Assembly (NCBI GenBank): GCA_026388185.1
Contig: JAPLKG010000014.1
Location: 205,281 to 269,280, forward strand
Length of the DNA: 64,000 nt
From: Candidatus Eisenbacteria bacterium
Lineage (GTDB): Bacteria; Eisenbacteria; RBG-16-71-46; JAFGJU01
Direction: 5' to 3'
Shown here piece by piece: positions 9,836 to 19,400 of the stretch. The position numbers and the translations under genes were made by a program. A model generated the notes under the pieces. The model searched no databases and was not told the DNA's origin. It saw nothing but the letters and a program-made list of their open reading frames with translations. The stretch's first letter is position 1. Every line of letters begins with the position of its first letter.

Positions 9836-10429
9836 ATGAACGCGTTCCCTACCCGCAACCCCAACAATGACAGGCGAGTTGGAACTGTTTTCATGGCGGC
9901 GTTTATCTGCCTCCTGTCCTGTTCGTGCGCCAGCGAAGTCGACGTCCTGAAGCCGACCGGCGAGCAAACGACGATCACGCTTTCTGACTCAACCCAGCAT
10001 GACGTCGAGCTCTTGGCAGTTTCAGACTCGGCGCTCTACGTTGTTGAGGGAGAAACAATCGGCCTCGCGCGCCTCTCCGACATCCGTAGAGTCTACGTGC
10101 AGGGCTACCTTATTCCCAGGAGCGATAGGGCGCTGGGGGCGATTCCCATAGTGTTGTTCCAGGGGGTGGTGGCGTGCCTTGCCTTTGCTGAGGAGATCGA
10201 AGGGTTGGGGATCGGTATAATGGCGACAGTACCCATTATCCTCACCTTGACCGCCTTTGCCACGGGAGCAGGCGAGCCGGACGTGAGTTTCTCATCTCCG
10301 TTCGATGAAAGCCGATTGCGGAAACTGAGGCTCTACTCGAGATATCCACAGGGACTGACTGACGGCCAGTGGGCCGGCTTACTGGCATTCCATCACCAGA
10401 CGACGTTCGCCCCGTTGGTGCCGAGATAG
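9836..10429 (+). CDS. Putative lipoprotein, function unknown
   Basis: The 197-residue protein has a leader with lipobox-like LLSCSCAS (residues 27-34), suggesting lipid attachment. The following segment TTITLSDSTQHDVELLAVSD and LARLSDIRRVYVQGY resembles small beta domains of unknown lipoproteins in uncultivated FCB-type genomes. One or two hydrophobic segments (about 100-145) follow. It is 9 nt downstream of a gene of similar layout. No catalytic motif is visible. A short palindrome CTTTCGC/GCGAAAG at about 10529-10543 follows the gene. Confidence 0.55.
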   Translation: MNAFPTRNPNNDRRVGTVFMAAFICLLSCSCASEVDVLKPTGEQTTITLSDSTQHDVELLAVSDSALYVVEGETIGLARLSDIRRVYVQGYLIPRSDRALGAIPIVLFQGVVACLAFAEEIEGLGIGIMATVPIILTLTAFATGAGEPDVSFSSPFDESRLRKLRLYSRYPQGLTDGQWAGLLAFHHQTTFAPLVPR

Positions 10430-10557
10430 AGATTTCACGCTTGGCCGCCGGGCTTCCCGCCTGTTTCTTTGGGTGGACGCCAGACGGGCTCGCTCCGCTT
10501 CGGTCCGCCGGCCTTCCACCATGAGTCTTTCGCTGCGAAAGCTCACAATAGAAGTGC

Positions 10558-10586
10558 TTGACAGAAATTTCCGCTTCGGTTATCGT
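10558..10586 (+). promoter_or_regulatory. Promoter of the candidate structured RNA
   Basis: A consensus TTGACA (10558-10563) and TATCGT (10581-10586) are separated by exactly 17 nt, placing the transcript start near 10593, just before the first arm of the structured region. Confidence 0.65.
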
Positions 10587-10592
10587 TGTCAT

Positions 10593-10796
10593 GTTCTAAT
10601 CTAAAAGGAGTACACGATGGCCATTGTCAACATAGGGAGTTGCCTGTAGGCCAGACCTAAGGAAGTCTGGCTTGCGGCCGACTTAGGCGCGGTATTCAGC
10701 GTCCGAATGGCTCGTGGTGTACTTCTTCAAGAATGTTCTTTCTTCTTAAGAAAACCGATCGAAAGTCCACCAGAGCCATTCGGGTGGGCTTTTTTG
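10593..10796 (+). ncRNA. Candidate structured non-coding RNA or riboswitch-like leader
   Basis: A ~200-nt unit has a promoter at its start and an intrinsic terminator at its end, with no reading frame. Long-range pairing closes a domain: 10605-10615 with 10717-10727 (11 pairs, one G-U), then 10619-10625 with 10706-10712 (7 pairs). Inside is a hairpin 10649-10656/10665-10672 with an 8-nt loop. The terminator is at 10765-10795. The ABC exporter gene starts 130 nt beyond the terminator, so this is either a free small RNA or a regulatory leader. I could not match it to 6S, SRP, tmRNA, RNase P or a known riboswitch consensus. The 495-nt gap 10430-10924 contains nothing else that looks coding. Confidence 0.5.
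10765..10795 (+). terminator. Intrinsic terminator
   Basis: GTCCACC (10765-10771) pairs with GGTGGGC (10783-10789), followed by TTTTTT (10790-10795). This is the clearest U-tract terminator in the window. Confidence 0.75.
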
Positions 10797-10852
10797 TTGC
10801 CGTCGGGCCGATTCCGGGATTGATTGCGGAATCAAGCGGCCGGGCAACAAAA
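10792..10852. repeat. Large imperfect inverted repeat before the ABC exporter
   Basis: TTTTGTTGCC (10792-10801) pairs with GGCAACAAAA (10843-10852). Nested inside are GGCC (10806-10809)/GGCC (10838-10841) and GATTCCG (10810-10816)/CGGAATC (10827-10833). The result is a cruciform-sized stem directly after the terminator. Confidence 0.6.
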
Positions 10853-10924
10853 GCCTCGCGAGCGCGTAATGATTGGCAGCCGGTAGTCTAGCTTCTGCGC
10901 CTAGCGCGTCTGGTTTGGGTTGAT

Positions 10925-12733
10925 ATGGATCCGGTTTACTACGAAGAAGAAACAACTGTACGCACGCCGACGAGGATTCTCGCACGGCGAATGCTCGGGC
11001 TCCTCAAGGGGCACGGGGTCGAGCTCGCAGTGTGCCTCGTTCTTCTTTTCGCGGCGTCGAGCGTCTCGCTTGTCGGGCCGATTCTGGTGAAGCGAGCCAT
11101 CGACGTTGACATAGCCGAGAGGAACTTCAGGGGACTTGTGCTCACCGTCTTACTCTTTGTTGCCGCGCAGCTTGCGTTTCTCTTGCTGAGCTATGTGCAG
11201 CGCGTGAGACTGGAAACGGTCGGGCAGGCCATCATTTCCTCCCTGAGAGAGCGACTCTTTGCGCGCGTCACGGGTATGTCACTGTCGTTCTTCGACAAGA
11301 ATCCGGTGGGAAGGCTCATTTCGCGGGTCGAGAGCGACACCGAAGCCATGAGAATGCTCTTCACGTCTGCGGTTGTGACATTTCTCGGCGACATAATCAT
11401 GTTCCTCGGAATGCTTGCGGTCATGGCCTATGTGAATCTCAAGCTCACGCTTGTAACTTCGCTGGTTCTTCCGCCGATACTGACGGCGGCCTGGATTTTC
11501 TCGAAGAAGACCACGCCGCTTTTTCTCACCGTAAGAAAGAGAATGGCCGACATTACCGCTTTTCTCACCGAGCATCTTCAGGGTTCGGCGATAGTGCAGA
11601 TCTTCGGTCGGGAAAAGCAGACGACCGAGGCGATGAGAGACGCGAACCAGCGCAAATACGAGACCGCGCTGAAGGTTGAGCTGATCGTCGTGGCCTTCTT
11701 CAACACACTCTTCCTTACCGAGACCATCGGGGTCACGCTCATTCTCTGGCAGGGAGGGAAGTGGGCTCTCAGTGGTGCCGTGACGATCGGTACGCTCATG
11801 ATGTTCATGGGATACGTGCGAAGATTCTTTGAGCCGCTACACAGGCTTTCCGAAGAGCTCAGCACGTTTCAGCGAGCATTCTCAGGAGCGCAACGCGTGT
11901 TCGAGCTTCTCGACACGCAGCCGGAGATCACCGATAAGCCGGTCACTCGGGAATGGAAGCGGTTCGAGAAAGGCATAGATTTCGAGAACGTATGGTTCAG
12001 CTACGACAACCACGACTGGGTCTTGCGTGACATTACCTTCAGTCTGTCGAAGGGGCAGAGATGGGCCCTCGTCGGTGCGACGGGCGGCGGGAAAACGTCA
12101 ATCATAAGCCTGCTACTGAGGTTCTATCAGCCGCAGCGAGGAAGGATCCTCGTTGACGGAATTGATATCAAGGAGCTCTCGCAGGAAGAGCTTCGTGCCA
12201 AGATCGGGCTTGTGCTTCAGGACATTTTCCTCTTCCCGGGCAACGTGTTGGAGAATCTCCGAATGGGCGAGAAAACGTTGAGTCCGGACCGGGTCATGGA
12301 GGCAGCGAGGCGCATCCGCGTCGATGACGTAGTGAACAGACTCCCGCGGGGACTCGAGACCGAGCTTGCCGAGCGAGGGGACAATCTCTCTACCGGGGAG
12401 CGACAGTTGCTTTCTTTCCTGAGAGCGCTTCTCGTGGACCCGGACATTCTCGTGCTCGATGAAGCCACGTCGAGCGTCGATCCCCACACCGAGCGACTGT
12501 TGCGGCGCGCGATGAAGGAGTTGATGGCCGGTCGGACGTCTTTAGTAATCGCCCACAGGCTCTCGACGGTGATGGACTCGGACCACATCCTGGTGATCCA
12601 TGACGGGGAAGTCGTTGAGAGAGGGAATCACAGTGCGTTGATGGCTCAGAAGGGTTACTACAGAAAGCTCTTCAGGCTTCAATGCCTCGCGACGCGGGAG
12701 AGGGAAACTCCGGCCGCGGGGGGAGACGAGTAA
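10925..12733 (+). CDS. ABC exporter half-transporter, subunit A (canonical Walker B, degenerate signature)
   Basis: The 602-residue protein has six membrane helices (about 30-310, type IV exporter fold) and one nucleotide-binding domain. Walker A is GATGGGKTS. The signature is LSTGERQ instead of LSGGQ. Walker B ends LVLDEATSSVD with the catalytic Glu, and the H-loop is IAHRLST. The next gene, 2 nt after the stop, encodes the partner with the complementary defect, so the two form a heterodimeric exporter of the TM287/288 or BmrCD type. Substrate (drug, lipid or peptide) is unknown. The Shine-Dalgarno is weak. Expression may depend on the structured leader at 10593-10796. Confidence 0.9.
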   Translation: MDPVYYEEETTVRTPTRILARRMLGLLKGHGVELAVCLVLLFAASSVSLVGPILVKRAIDVDIAERNFRGLVLTVLLFVAAQLAFLLLSYVQRVRLETVGQAIISSLRERLFARVTGMSLSFFDKNPVGRLISRVESDTEAMRMLFTSAVVTFLGDIIMFLGMLAVMAYVNLKLTLVTSLVLPPILTAAWIFSKKTTPLFLTVRKRMADITAFLTEHLQGSAIVQIFGREKQTTEAMRDANQRKYETALKVELIVVAFFNTLFLTETIGVTLILWQGGKWALSGAVTIGTLMMFMGYVRRFFEPLHRLSEELSTFQRAFSGAQRVFELLDTQPEITDKPVTREWKRFEKGIDFENVWFSYDNHDWVLRDITFSLSKGQRWALVGATGGGKTSIISLLLRFYQPQRGRILVDGIDIKELSQEELRAKIGLVLQDIFLFPGNVLENLRMGEKTLSPDRVMEAARRIRVDDVVNRLPRGLETELAERGDNLSTGERQLLSFLRALLVDPDILVLDEATSSVDPHTERLLRRAMKELMAGRTSLVIAHRLSTVMDSDHILVIHDGEVVERGNHSALMAQKGYYRKLFRLQCLATRERETPAAGGDE

Positions 12734-12735
12734 TC

Positions 12736-14583
12736 ATGAGAAGTGTGAGATGGCTCTTTGAAGTCTGGCGGACAAGAAAGCGCCTTGCCACGTTTCTCGT
12801 GGTGTTTTCGATTCTCAATGCACTTTTGGCTGTGGCCTACCCTCTGTTCGTGCGCGCAGTGATCGACGCGATAAAGAACAAGGCCGGCGTTGAGGTCATC
12901 TCCAGAAACGTGCTCATTCTTCTCGCGCTGGGGATTGGGCAATTCCTTGTCTACGCCTCCATGCAGGGCACGCGGGCGTGGACCAACCTTGTGCTTGAAA
13001 GAGACTTCAGGCAGAGGATGTTCGGGCATCTCATTCGTCTAGGCCGAAGTTTCTTCCAGAGATTCAGAATGGGTGACATCGTGACGCGCCTCACGGACGA
13101 CTTGAGCACGGAGATGAAACTGTCCTGGTTCGCCTGCTCAGGCATTTTCAGGACGATCGAGGCGCTCTGTATGATCGTGTTCGGCCTCGCGGCGATGATC
13201 CGACTGAACCCGACGCTCACGCTCTTTGCGGTGGGGCCGCTGCCGATACTCATAATCATCTTCATGTTGACTTCTGCCGCGGTCGAGGCTCGGTACGAAC
13301 GGCTCCAGAAGAGAATCTCGGACGTGAATGCTCACATGGAGTCCTGTTTTTCCGGCATAAGAGTCGTCAAGGCTTACAGGCGCGAGCGGGCCCAGGAAGA
13401 GGGGTTCGGCGAAGTGATAGGTCGTCGAAGGCGGGCGGAAATAGACGCCGTCAGGGTGGGTACGATTGTCCAGGCCATGTACGGTCACATCTGGCAGTTT
13501 GGAGTGGTCATCGTGTTGCTGGTCGGCGGAAAGATGGTAATGGAAGGCAAGCTCACGATCGGAACGCTCGCGGCTTTCGACGCCTACGTGATGCTCTTGG
13601 TGTTCCCGATGTATGACATCGGCACGTTCTTCGTGCGTGGGAAGAGCGCCGCCGTGTCCATCCGCAGGCTCGCAGACATGGAAGACGTACAGCCGGAGAT
13701 CACGGAGATCGATCATCCGAAGGTGTTGCCGTGGGCCGAGACGACTCACGGTTGGCAGGAGAGTGGGGGCGGCGCGCACAGAACGCAAGGTCGGGCCGGA
13801 GGCGGAAGCCCCCGCGCTACTCTGCCGGGCACACTCAGATTCGACAACGTCTCCCTTTCCTTCACGCCGGGAGGAGCGAAGGTCCTCGACGGAGTCAGCT
13901 TCGAAGTCAAACCCGGCGAAATTGTTGCTCTTGTCGGGCGAGTTGCCTCCGGGAAGTCGAGCGTGGTGAATCTGATCCCGCGACTTGTTGACCCGACGGA
14001 GGGACGGATCCTTCTGGACGGTGTGCCGATAAGAGATCTGGGCCTTGAAGATCTCAGAGGGATAATCGGCTACGTCCCGCAGGAGCCGTTACTGTTCTCG
14101 GACACCGTCGAAAACAACATTAGATTTCACAGAGACTGGATTGGTCGGGAAGACGTCGCGCGGGCCGCAGAGGTGTCCAGGCTCGTGGAGGAGGTCGGGG
14201 CGTTTTCCGACGGCTTCCAAACAAAGATAGGCCAGCGCGGGGTCACCATCTCCGGCGGGCAAAAACAGAGGGTCGCACTCGCGCGAGCACTCGCGGGAAG
14301 ACCCAAGATATTGATACTCGACGACTGCACGGCAAGCCTTGACGCCCAGACCGAGACGGCGCTCTGGGAAGGACTTCAGAAGGTGTTCCCGCAGTGCGCC
14401 ACAATAGTGATCTCACACAGGGCGGCGACGCTGGAGCGAGCCGATCTCATACTGGTCTTTGAGAGAGGTAAGATAGTAGAGAGAGGGGCGCACCACGAGC
14501 TCGTGTCGAAAAAGGGCGTCTATCACACGCTCTACGAACTCGGAAAACTTCGGGACGAAGTGGGAACAGGTTGGGAGGAGTGA
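12736..14583 (+). CDS. ABC exporter half-transporter, subunit B (canonical signature, degenerate Walker B)
   Basis: The 615-residue protein has six membrane helices and a C-terminal nucleotide-binding domain. Walker A is GRVASGKSS, the signature ISGGQKQR is normal, but Walker B ends LILDDCTASLD, with Asp in place of the catalytic Glu. A 35-residue Gly/Arg-rich insert (around residues 335-370) separates the membrane and ATPase domains. In the heterodimer, its Walker B would face the degenerate signature of subunit A to form the non-hydrolysing site, as known for TM287/288. I chose the ATG at 12736 (GGGGGAG upstream); an ATG at 12682 lies inside the previous gene. Confidence 0.9.
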   Translation: MRSVRWLFEVWRTRKRLATFLVVFSILNALLAVAYPLFVRAVIDAIKNKAGVEVISRNVLILLALGIGQFLVYASMQGTRAWTNLVLERDFRQRMFGHLIRLGRSFFQRFRMGDIVTRLTDDLSTEMKLSWFACSGIFRTIEALCMIVFGLAAMIRLNPTLTLFAVGPLPILIIIFMLTSAAVEARYERLQKRISDVNAHMESCFSGIRVVKAYRRERAQEEGFGEVIGRRRRAEIDAVRVGTIVQAMYGHIWQFGVVIVLLVGGKMVMEGKLTIGTLAAFDAYVMLLVFPMYDIGTFFVRGKSAAVSIRRLADMEDVQPEITEIDHPKVLPWAETTHGWQESGGGAHRTQGRAGGGSPRATLPGTLRFDNVSLSFTPGGAKVLDGVSFEVKPGEIVALVGRVASGKSSVVNLIPRLVDPTEGRILLDGVPIRDLGLEDLRGIIGYVPQEPLLFSDTVENNIRFHRDWIGREDVARAAEVSRLVEEVGAFSDGFQTKIGQRGVTISGGQKQRVALARALAGRPKILILDDCTASLDAQTETALWEGLQKVFPQCATIVISHRAATLERADLILVFERGKIVERGAHHELVSKKGVYHTLYELGKLRDEVGTGWEE

Positions 14584-14616
14584 GAGGAGCAGTGGGCGAA
14601 GAATATGCGTTCTTCG

Positions 14617-15378
14617 TTACTCGCGAAGCGCCTTGCTCGACGTCGCCTTTTCAGCCTTGTGGATCGCTGCCGTCCCCGCGAAGAGCCTCACGACGGAAAC
14701 GGTCCCGAATCCCGCCTGCCTCATGATCTCTGCGAGCTCATCTGCGTCGTAGAAGCTGCGTATCGTACTTGAAAGGTAGGAGTAGGCGCTTTTCGACCCG
14801 GAGATAGCGGCGGCTACCGGTTTCAGGAAACCATCGACGTACCCGTGGAAAAGGCGCCTCACGATTGGCGAATCCGGCTGACTCGTCTCGAGGTTGACGA
14901 GCCAGCCGCCCGGCTTGAGCACGCGATGAAACTCCGCGAGGCAGGAAATGAGATTCTCTTTCGACGTTGTTATGTTCCGCGTAGCGAAGGAAATGGTCAC
15001 AAGGTCAAATGACCCGGGTCTGAATGGAAGGCACCCCGTGTCTGCCGCCGCGAAGAGAATGCCCGGGTTCTTTCTGGCTTTGGGCGCTGCCTCCGTTGCG
15101 GACGCTGCTTCCTTCTTGCGCCGCGCTTGTAGCAACATCGGCAGGGAAAAGTCCGTGGCCACGACGGTCGTGCCGGTTCCTGCGAGTCGTCTCAACTGAG
15201 CCGCCATCTCTCCGGTCCCAGTGGAGACGTCGAGCCACATTGCCCCGCCCTTGGCTGAGGCCAGAGACGCCGCCTTTCTTCTCCAGAGGACATCTAGCCC
15301 GAGGCTTATGATGTGGTTGATGCGTTCGTAGACTCCGGGAAGCCGGTTGAATATTTCCTGAATGGCGTTGCCGTGCAT
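14617..15378 (-). CDS. Demethylmenaquinone/ubiquinone C-methyltransferase UbiE/MenG-like
   Basis: The protein is a class I SAM methyltransferase. It shows FNRLPGVYERINHIISLGLD (typical UbiE N-terminus), motif I WLDVSTGTGEMAAQL and the UbiE-specific ISFATRNITT. UbiE/MenG methylates the ring of demethylmenaquinone in the last quinone step. I chose the ATG at 15378 (253 residues) because GGAG lies 6 nt upstream and it matches the family's usual start. The frame is open to a GTG at 15468, which would add 30 unmatched residues. A small hairpin (14597-14616) overlaps the convergent 3' ends. Confidence 0.85.
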   Translation of the reverse strand: MHGNAIQEIFNRLPGVYERINHIISLGLDVLWRRKAASLASAKGGAMWLDVSTGTGEMAAQLRRLAGTGTTVVATDFSLPMLLQARRKKEAASATEAAPKARKNPGILFAAADTGCLPFRPGSFDLVTISFATRNITTSKENLISCLAEFHRVLKPGGWLVNLETSQPDSPIVRRLFHGYVDGFLKPVAAAISGSKSAYSYLSSTIRSFYDADELAEIMRQAGFGTVSVVRLFAGTAAIHKAEKATSSKALRE

Positions 15379-16469
15379 TGCGCTCCGCTTAATTGTGCTG
15401 CCCTGAGTTGCTTCACCTCGAATCGTCTTACTCATACGCGAGCCGGATAGCATTTGGTCTTGTGCCACAGGCGTTAAGGGGCGTGGGCCATGCTAGCCCA
15501 ATGCCAGCGCATGGCCTGGCCGGGGGGATGAGCCTTCCATCGATGCGCATAGTTGGCCTTGCGGCCACGTTCGGTCTCTCTCGTCCAACGTGCTTTCCCG
15601 GCGATCAACGTACGTCAGCACGACAATGACGTCAAGAATTCATTCCGGGTGATGCAATCGGGCCAGACAGTCATTGTCCGTGCGGAGGAGGGGTCGCCAC
15701 GACTTGACGAAGGGACTTTCGATTCTTGACACTCGATCCATGCGACGAAGAAATGCTCTTTCAGAAATGTGTTGACAGAAAAGCGTGAGAGTACTAGCTT
15801 TGTGCTGCTACAGAATCTTGATGTGTTATGTGGTGCACATACGTGTAACATGAGGTCGACCAGATGTGATTCGATCGCGACGGGGGCAGGTGTTTACGGA
15901 GAAAACGTCTTTGTCCAGAACAAGACTGACCTTGTCCTGAAAGCAGAAGGAGGTATAGGTGGAACGATAACTCGGTGGGTCGGGATACCCTTGACCGGTT
16001 CGCCGAACATGCTCATTGACCACAATATAATTGCAGGTTGCGTTGGAGAAGGAATCTACGGCGATGATTATGCCTCTGTGAGTTCCTGCAGCGATGTGTG
16101 GGGTAATTCTCCCGCGAAGTGCGGTGGCACGATTCCCGACCGGACGGGAGGGAGAGCAAGATATGCACAAAGCTGCTTTTCTGTGATCTAGGTGCCGAGA
16201 ACTTTCTACTAAAGTGCAAGTCACGTTGTGCCAGTCCGCCTGGCTGTGGGAGCATGGGAGCTTTTCCAGTGGGTTGCGGACCCACATCCAGCGAACACAC
16301 CACGTGGGGTAGAATCAGAGCTGTTTTCCTTTGACGTGACCGAATGGGCGGTGCAACACTAGCCTGTGTCGATCTTTCTCCTGCGCACCGCCGAGAGACC
16401 GCCGCCATAACCACAATTACAGACCAGAGCAGCCAGACGTCCAAACGGATCTGTAACAGGAGGTTCACA
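15379..16469. other. Gene-poor region before the large M6 protein
   Basis: About 1.1 kb without an intact gene. It contains a degraded beta-helix protein fragment (15880-16107). A TTGACA at about 15773 lacks a matching -10. Base composition is less GC-biased than flanking genes, and I see no insertion-sequence ends. Confidence 0.5.
15880..16107 (+). pseudogene. Remnant of a right-handed beta-helix (NosD/pectate-lyase-like) secreted protein
   Basis: The frame reads TGAGVYGENVFVQNKTDLVL and then MLIDHNIIAGCVGEGIYGDD and SSCSDVWGN. This is the repeat rhythm of parallel beta-helix proteins common in FlgD-tailed secreted proteins. The surrounding sequence has no signal peptide, no further repeats and no C-terminal sorting module, so it looks like a leftover fragment. 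The next gene carries an intact beta-helix of the same kind. Confidence 0.45.
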
Positions 16470-19400
16470 ATGCAGAAGCCCAGGCTCTTACGGACCACAC
16501 CCCTCATCCTTATTATCTTGATTTGTTGCACATTACACCCCGGGCTCTCGTCCGCCAGTGATCCCGACACTTTGTGGTGCGGAGAGCAGGATGCTGTCGC
16601 TCCGCGAATAGTCTTGAGAGGAATGAGTTTAGAGGAAGGCGAAACCGGTATCAGCCCGGTTGATAGCGTGAGGGTCTTGGTCATATACGTCACCTTTCCG
16701 GGCCAAGACAGTACCAAAGTCCCATATTATTTCCAAACCTTCCAGAACAGGTTTGCAGATTTTTATGATAGCTTATCTCTCGGTAAGCACATCCTGATCG
16801 TTTCTACCTACATTGCACCTGGCGATACAACAGCCGTCATGGCGGACAGCTCATCCTTGTGGTATCAAAGCAATGGTGGTTCCGGAAGGCTCAACTATGA
16901 GATTCTGGAGAAGGTTCACGCCCAGAGTCCGCAGGCTATTGATACAACCGATTGCATCATGGTTGTATGCTGGGAATGTGTCTTTGGTTCCGAAATACAT
17001 CCGTATCATTGCCCGAATATACTAGGAAAGGCTAGCCTCGGGCAATTTCCCGACACCTTATCATTTGAATGGTCAGGCCCGGGGATCACTATGTGGCTTG
17101 TTCCTCCGTTCGACTCACAAAAACTCCAGAGTTGGAGTGCGGCACACGAATACGGACACCTTCTAGGATTGAACCACTCACCAAACTGCCCCTTGGGGCC
17201 CATCTCTGGATACTACAAAACAGAAGGTTACTCTGATTACTACTATGACAACTATTCCTTAATGCAACCCGTCATGTTCTGGCATATCTTCGAGACGCCC
17301 GAGGGTTTCGTTCCTCTTCACATCATGGATCTGCTGAAACTGGGCTGGGCCACCGAAACCGAAATTACGCGCGACACCACGGATCTCAAGATCCGCGACT
17401 TGCGCGTCCCCGGAGGCCAAGTATATCGACTCTCTATAGCTGCGAATGAATACTTTCTTATCTCGAACCATCAGCAGACCGGAGTCGATAGGGCCTACCC
17501 GGGAAGGGGGCTACTTATCTGGCACATTAAAGGCTTTGACCAAGTGGCGTTCTGGGACCTGGAATCGGCATACGGGATGTTCACGGATGGTGTACCAGAC
17601 CCGGTGAGTGGAAAAGATAGTCTCGACATTCGCTGGCAGGGACCGCACGCCAGTGACTTCTTTGATGGTTCTGCCTTCACATGTTTCGCCGACTCAACTA
17701 ACCCAAGCACGCGGGCCTACGACGCGGCTGGTCATTACGAGCCTCAGAATATTGAGACAGCCATCGCCGTCAGGAACATGGCCACACAAAACGACACTTT
17801 GGGGATAGCCGCAATCGTTGCCGATCTTTACCCTTCGCCGTATGGCGGTTCTACTGTCACTGCAAGCGGAAGCAATATCCTAGGCTGCCCAGGGTGGGAC
17901 GGAGATAGCCTGATCTTCAACGTTACCCTAGCTCGTGTAGACGGCACACCTATAGGTGGCATAGATGCCGACAGTATTTGGACGGTCATTCCTTATTACT
18001 GTTATGGGGACACGGTGTGGGCCGATTCTGCTACTAGCTCTGCTGGAAAAACAACCATCTCGATGCTCCAGTTAGGTCACGGCTGCAGTGAGGGTCCCGA
18101 GAGTTTCAGTGTGTGGGTTAAAGGAGTCCTCTTGACGTCTCACCCGACCGTTACGATTCGGACCACGGACTTGGCCGATGACGACTGCAGGGTTACTGCC
18201 TCTGATGAGTCTGCCTTCGACAGCCTCTCGAGCAGCCTATGTGTGGATTACAATCTCAATGGTAAGACGCCCGAGGAGGAACTGTTTGAGGGACTAATCT
18301 GCAAGTATATACCTGGAGGGAAATGCGATTTTCAGTTATTCGATGCCCACTACTGGCACCCAATTAAGGTCACCTCGCCAAATGGTGGCGAGTCGTGGGC
18401 CGCGGGGACGCAGCACGAAATTTCCTGGGTTGACAGTGACGGAGGTCGGAACAACTCTTACGTCACGCTCGTCCTCTCGAAGGATGCTGGAAGTACCTTT
18501 CCGGACACAATCGCCGCAGCCGAAACAAATGACGGTTCATACATGTGGACTATACCGGCCGACGCTGAGAGCTTGGGCACCTGTCGGATCAAGGCCATCG
18601 TTTACGACAATGCCGGTGGTTACATGGCCCATTCCGCCGCCGACACAAGTGACGCGAACTTCACCATCACCTGGGGCACTCCTTCCTGTGGCACAATCTC
18701 GAGCAACACCACTTGGTCCGGATCTATCTATGTCCCCTGTGACGTTGTGGTGAGTTCTGGGGTCCAGCTTACCGTCTCGCCCGGCTGCGTCGTTCGATTT
18801 GCCACGAGCGACAGTAGCCATAGTGGCATTGACACAACGAAGTGCGAGCTTATAATCCAGGGCACGCTGACTGCGGATGGCAATTCCCAGGCCAAGTCGG
18901 TTTTCAGCTCGGCGACGAGTACCCCCACAGCCGGCGACTGGCGAGGAATGAGGCTGAGGCCAGGAAGTACAAACAATTTGGTCGACAACTGCATCATCAA
19001 GTACGCCTACACAGGAGTCGAGGCAGAGTCAACGACGGTGACTGTGGACTCATGCATTGTCTCCAACTTCACCAATGACGGCATTAAGGCGATTGCTTCT
19101 GCGGTTATGGTGACGAGCGACAGCATAGCAGTTGGGACCACCGGCGTGAGAGGTGTTGAGCTCACAAGCTCTACGACCGGAAGTGTGACGGGTTCTAGTG
19201 GCAATCACAATAGTATCACCGGCGCAGGCAGCGGCATAACCTACGGGATTGTCTCAAGCGGCAGCGCCTCTGCCGACATCAGATACACGTGGATAGACGG
19301 CGTCTACCATGGCATCAGGTGTTGCGGTGAGTCGTCGCCTAGCATCGAGCACAACCGAATCAAGAACACCACGGGTAATGGCATACAGACGGCAGACGAG

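Noticed and set aside
10593-10796. 6S, SRP or T-box RNA for the structured unit
   Set aside because: It lacks the SRP tetraloop domain, the T-box AGGGTGG element and a 6S-type central bubble that I could identify.
15379-16469. Insertion-sequence remnant in the gene-poor region
   Set aside because: No terminal inverted repeats, target duplication or transposase motif is visible.
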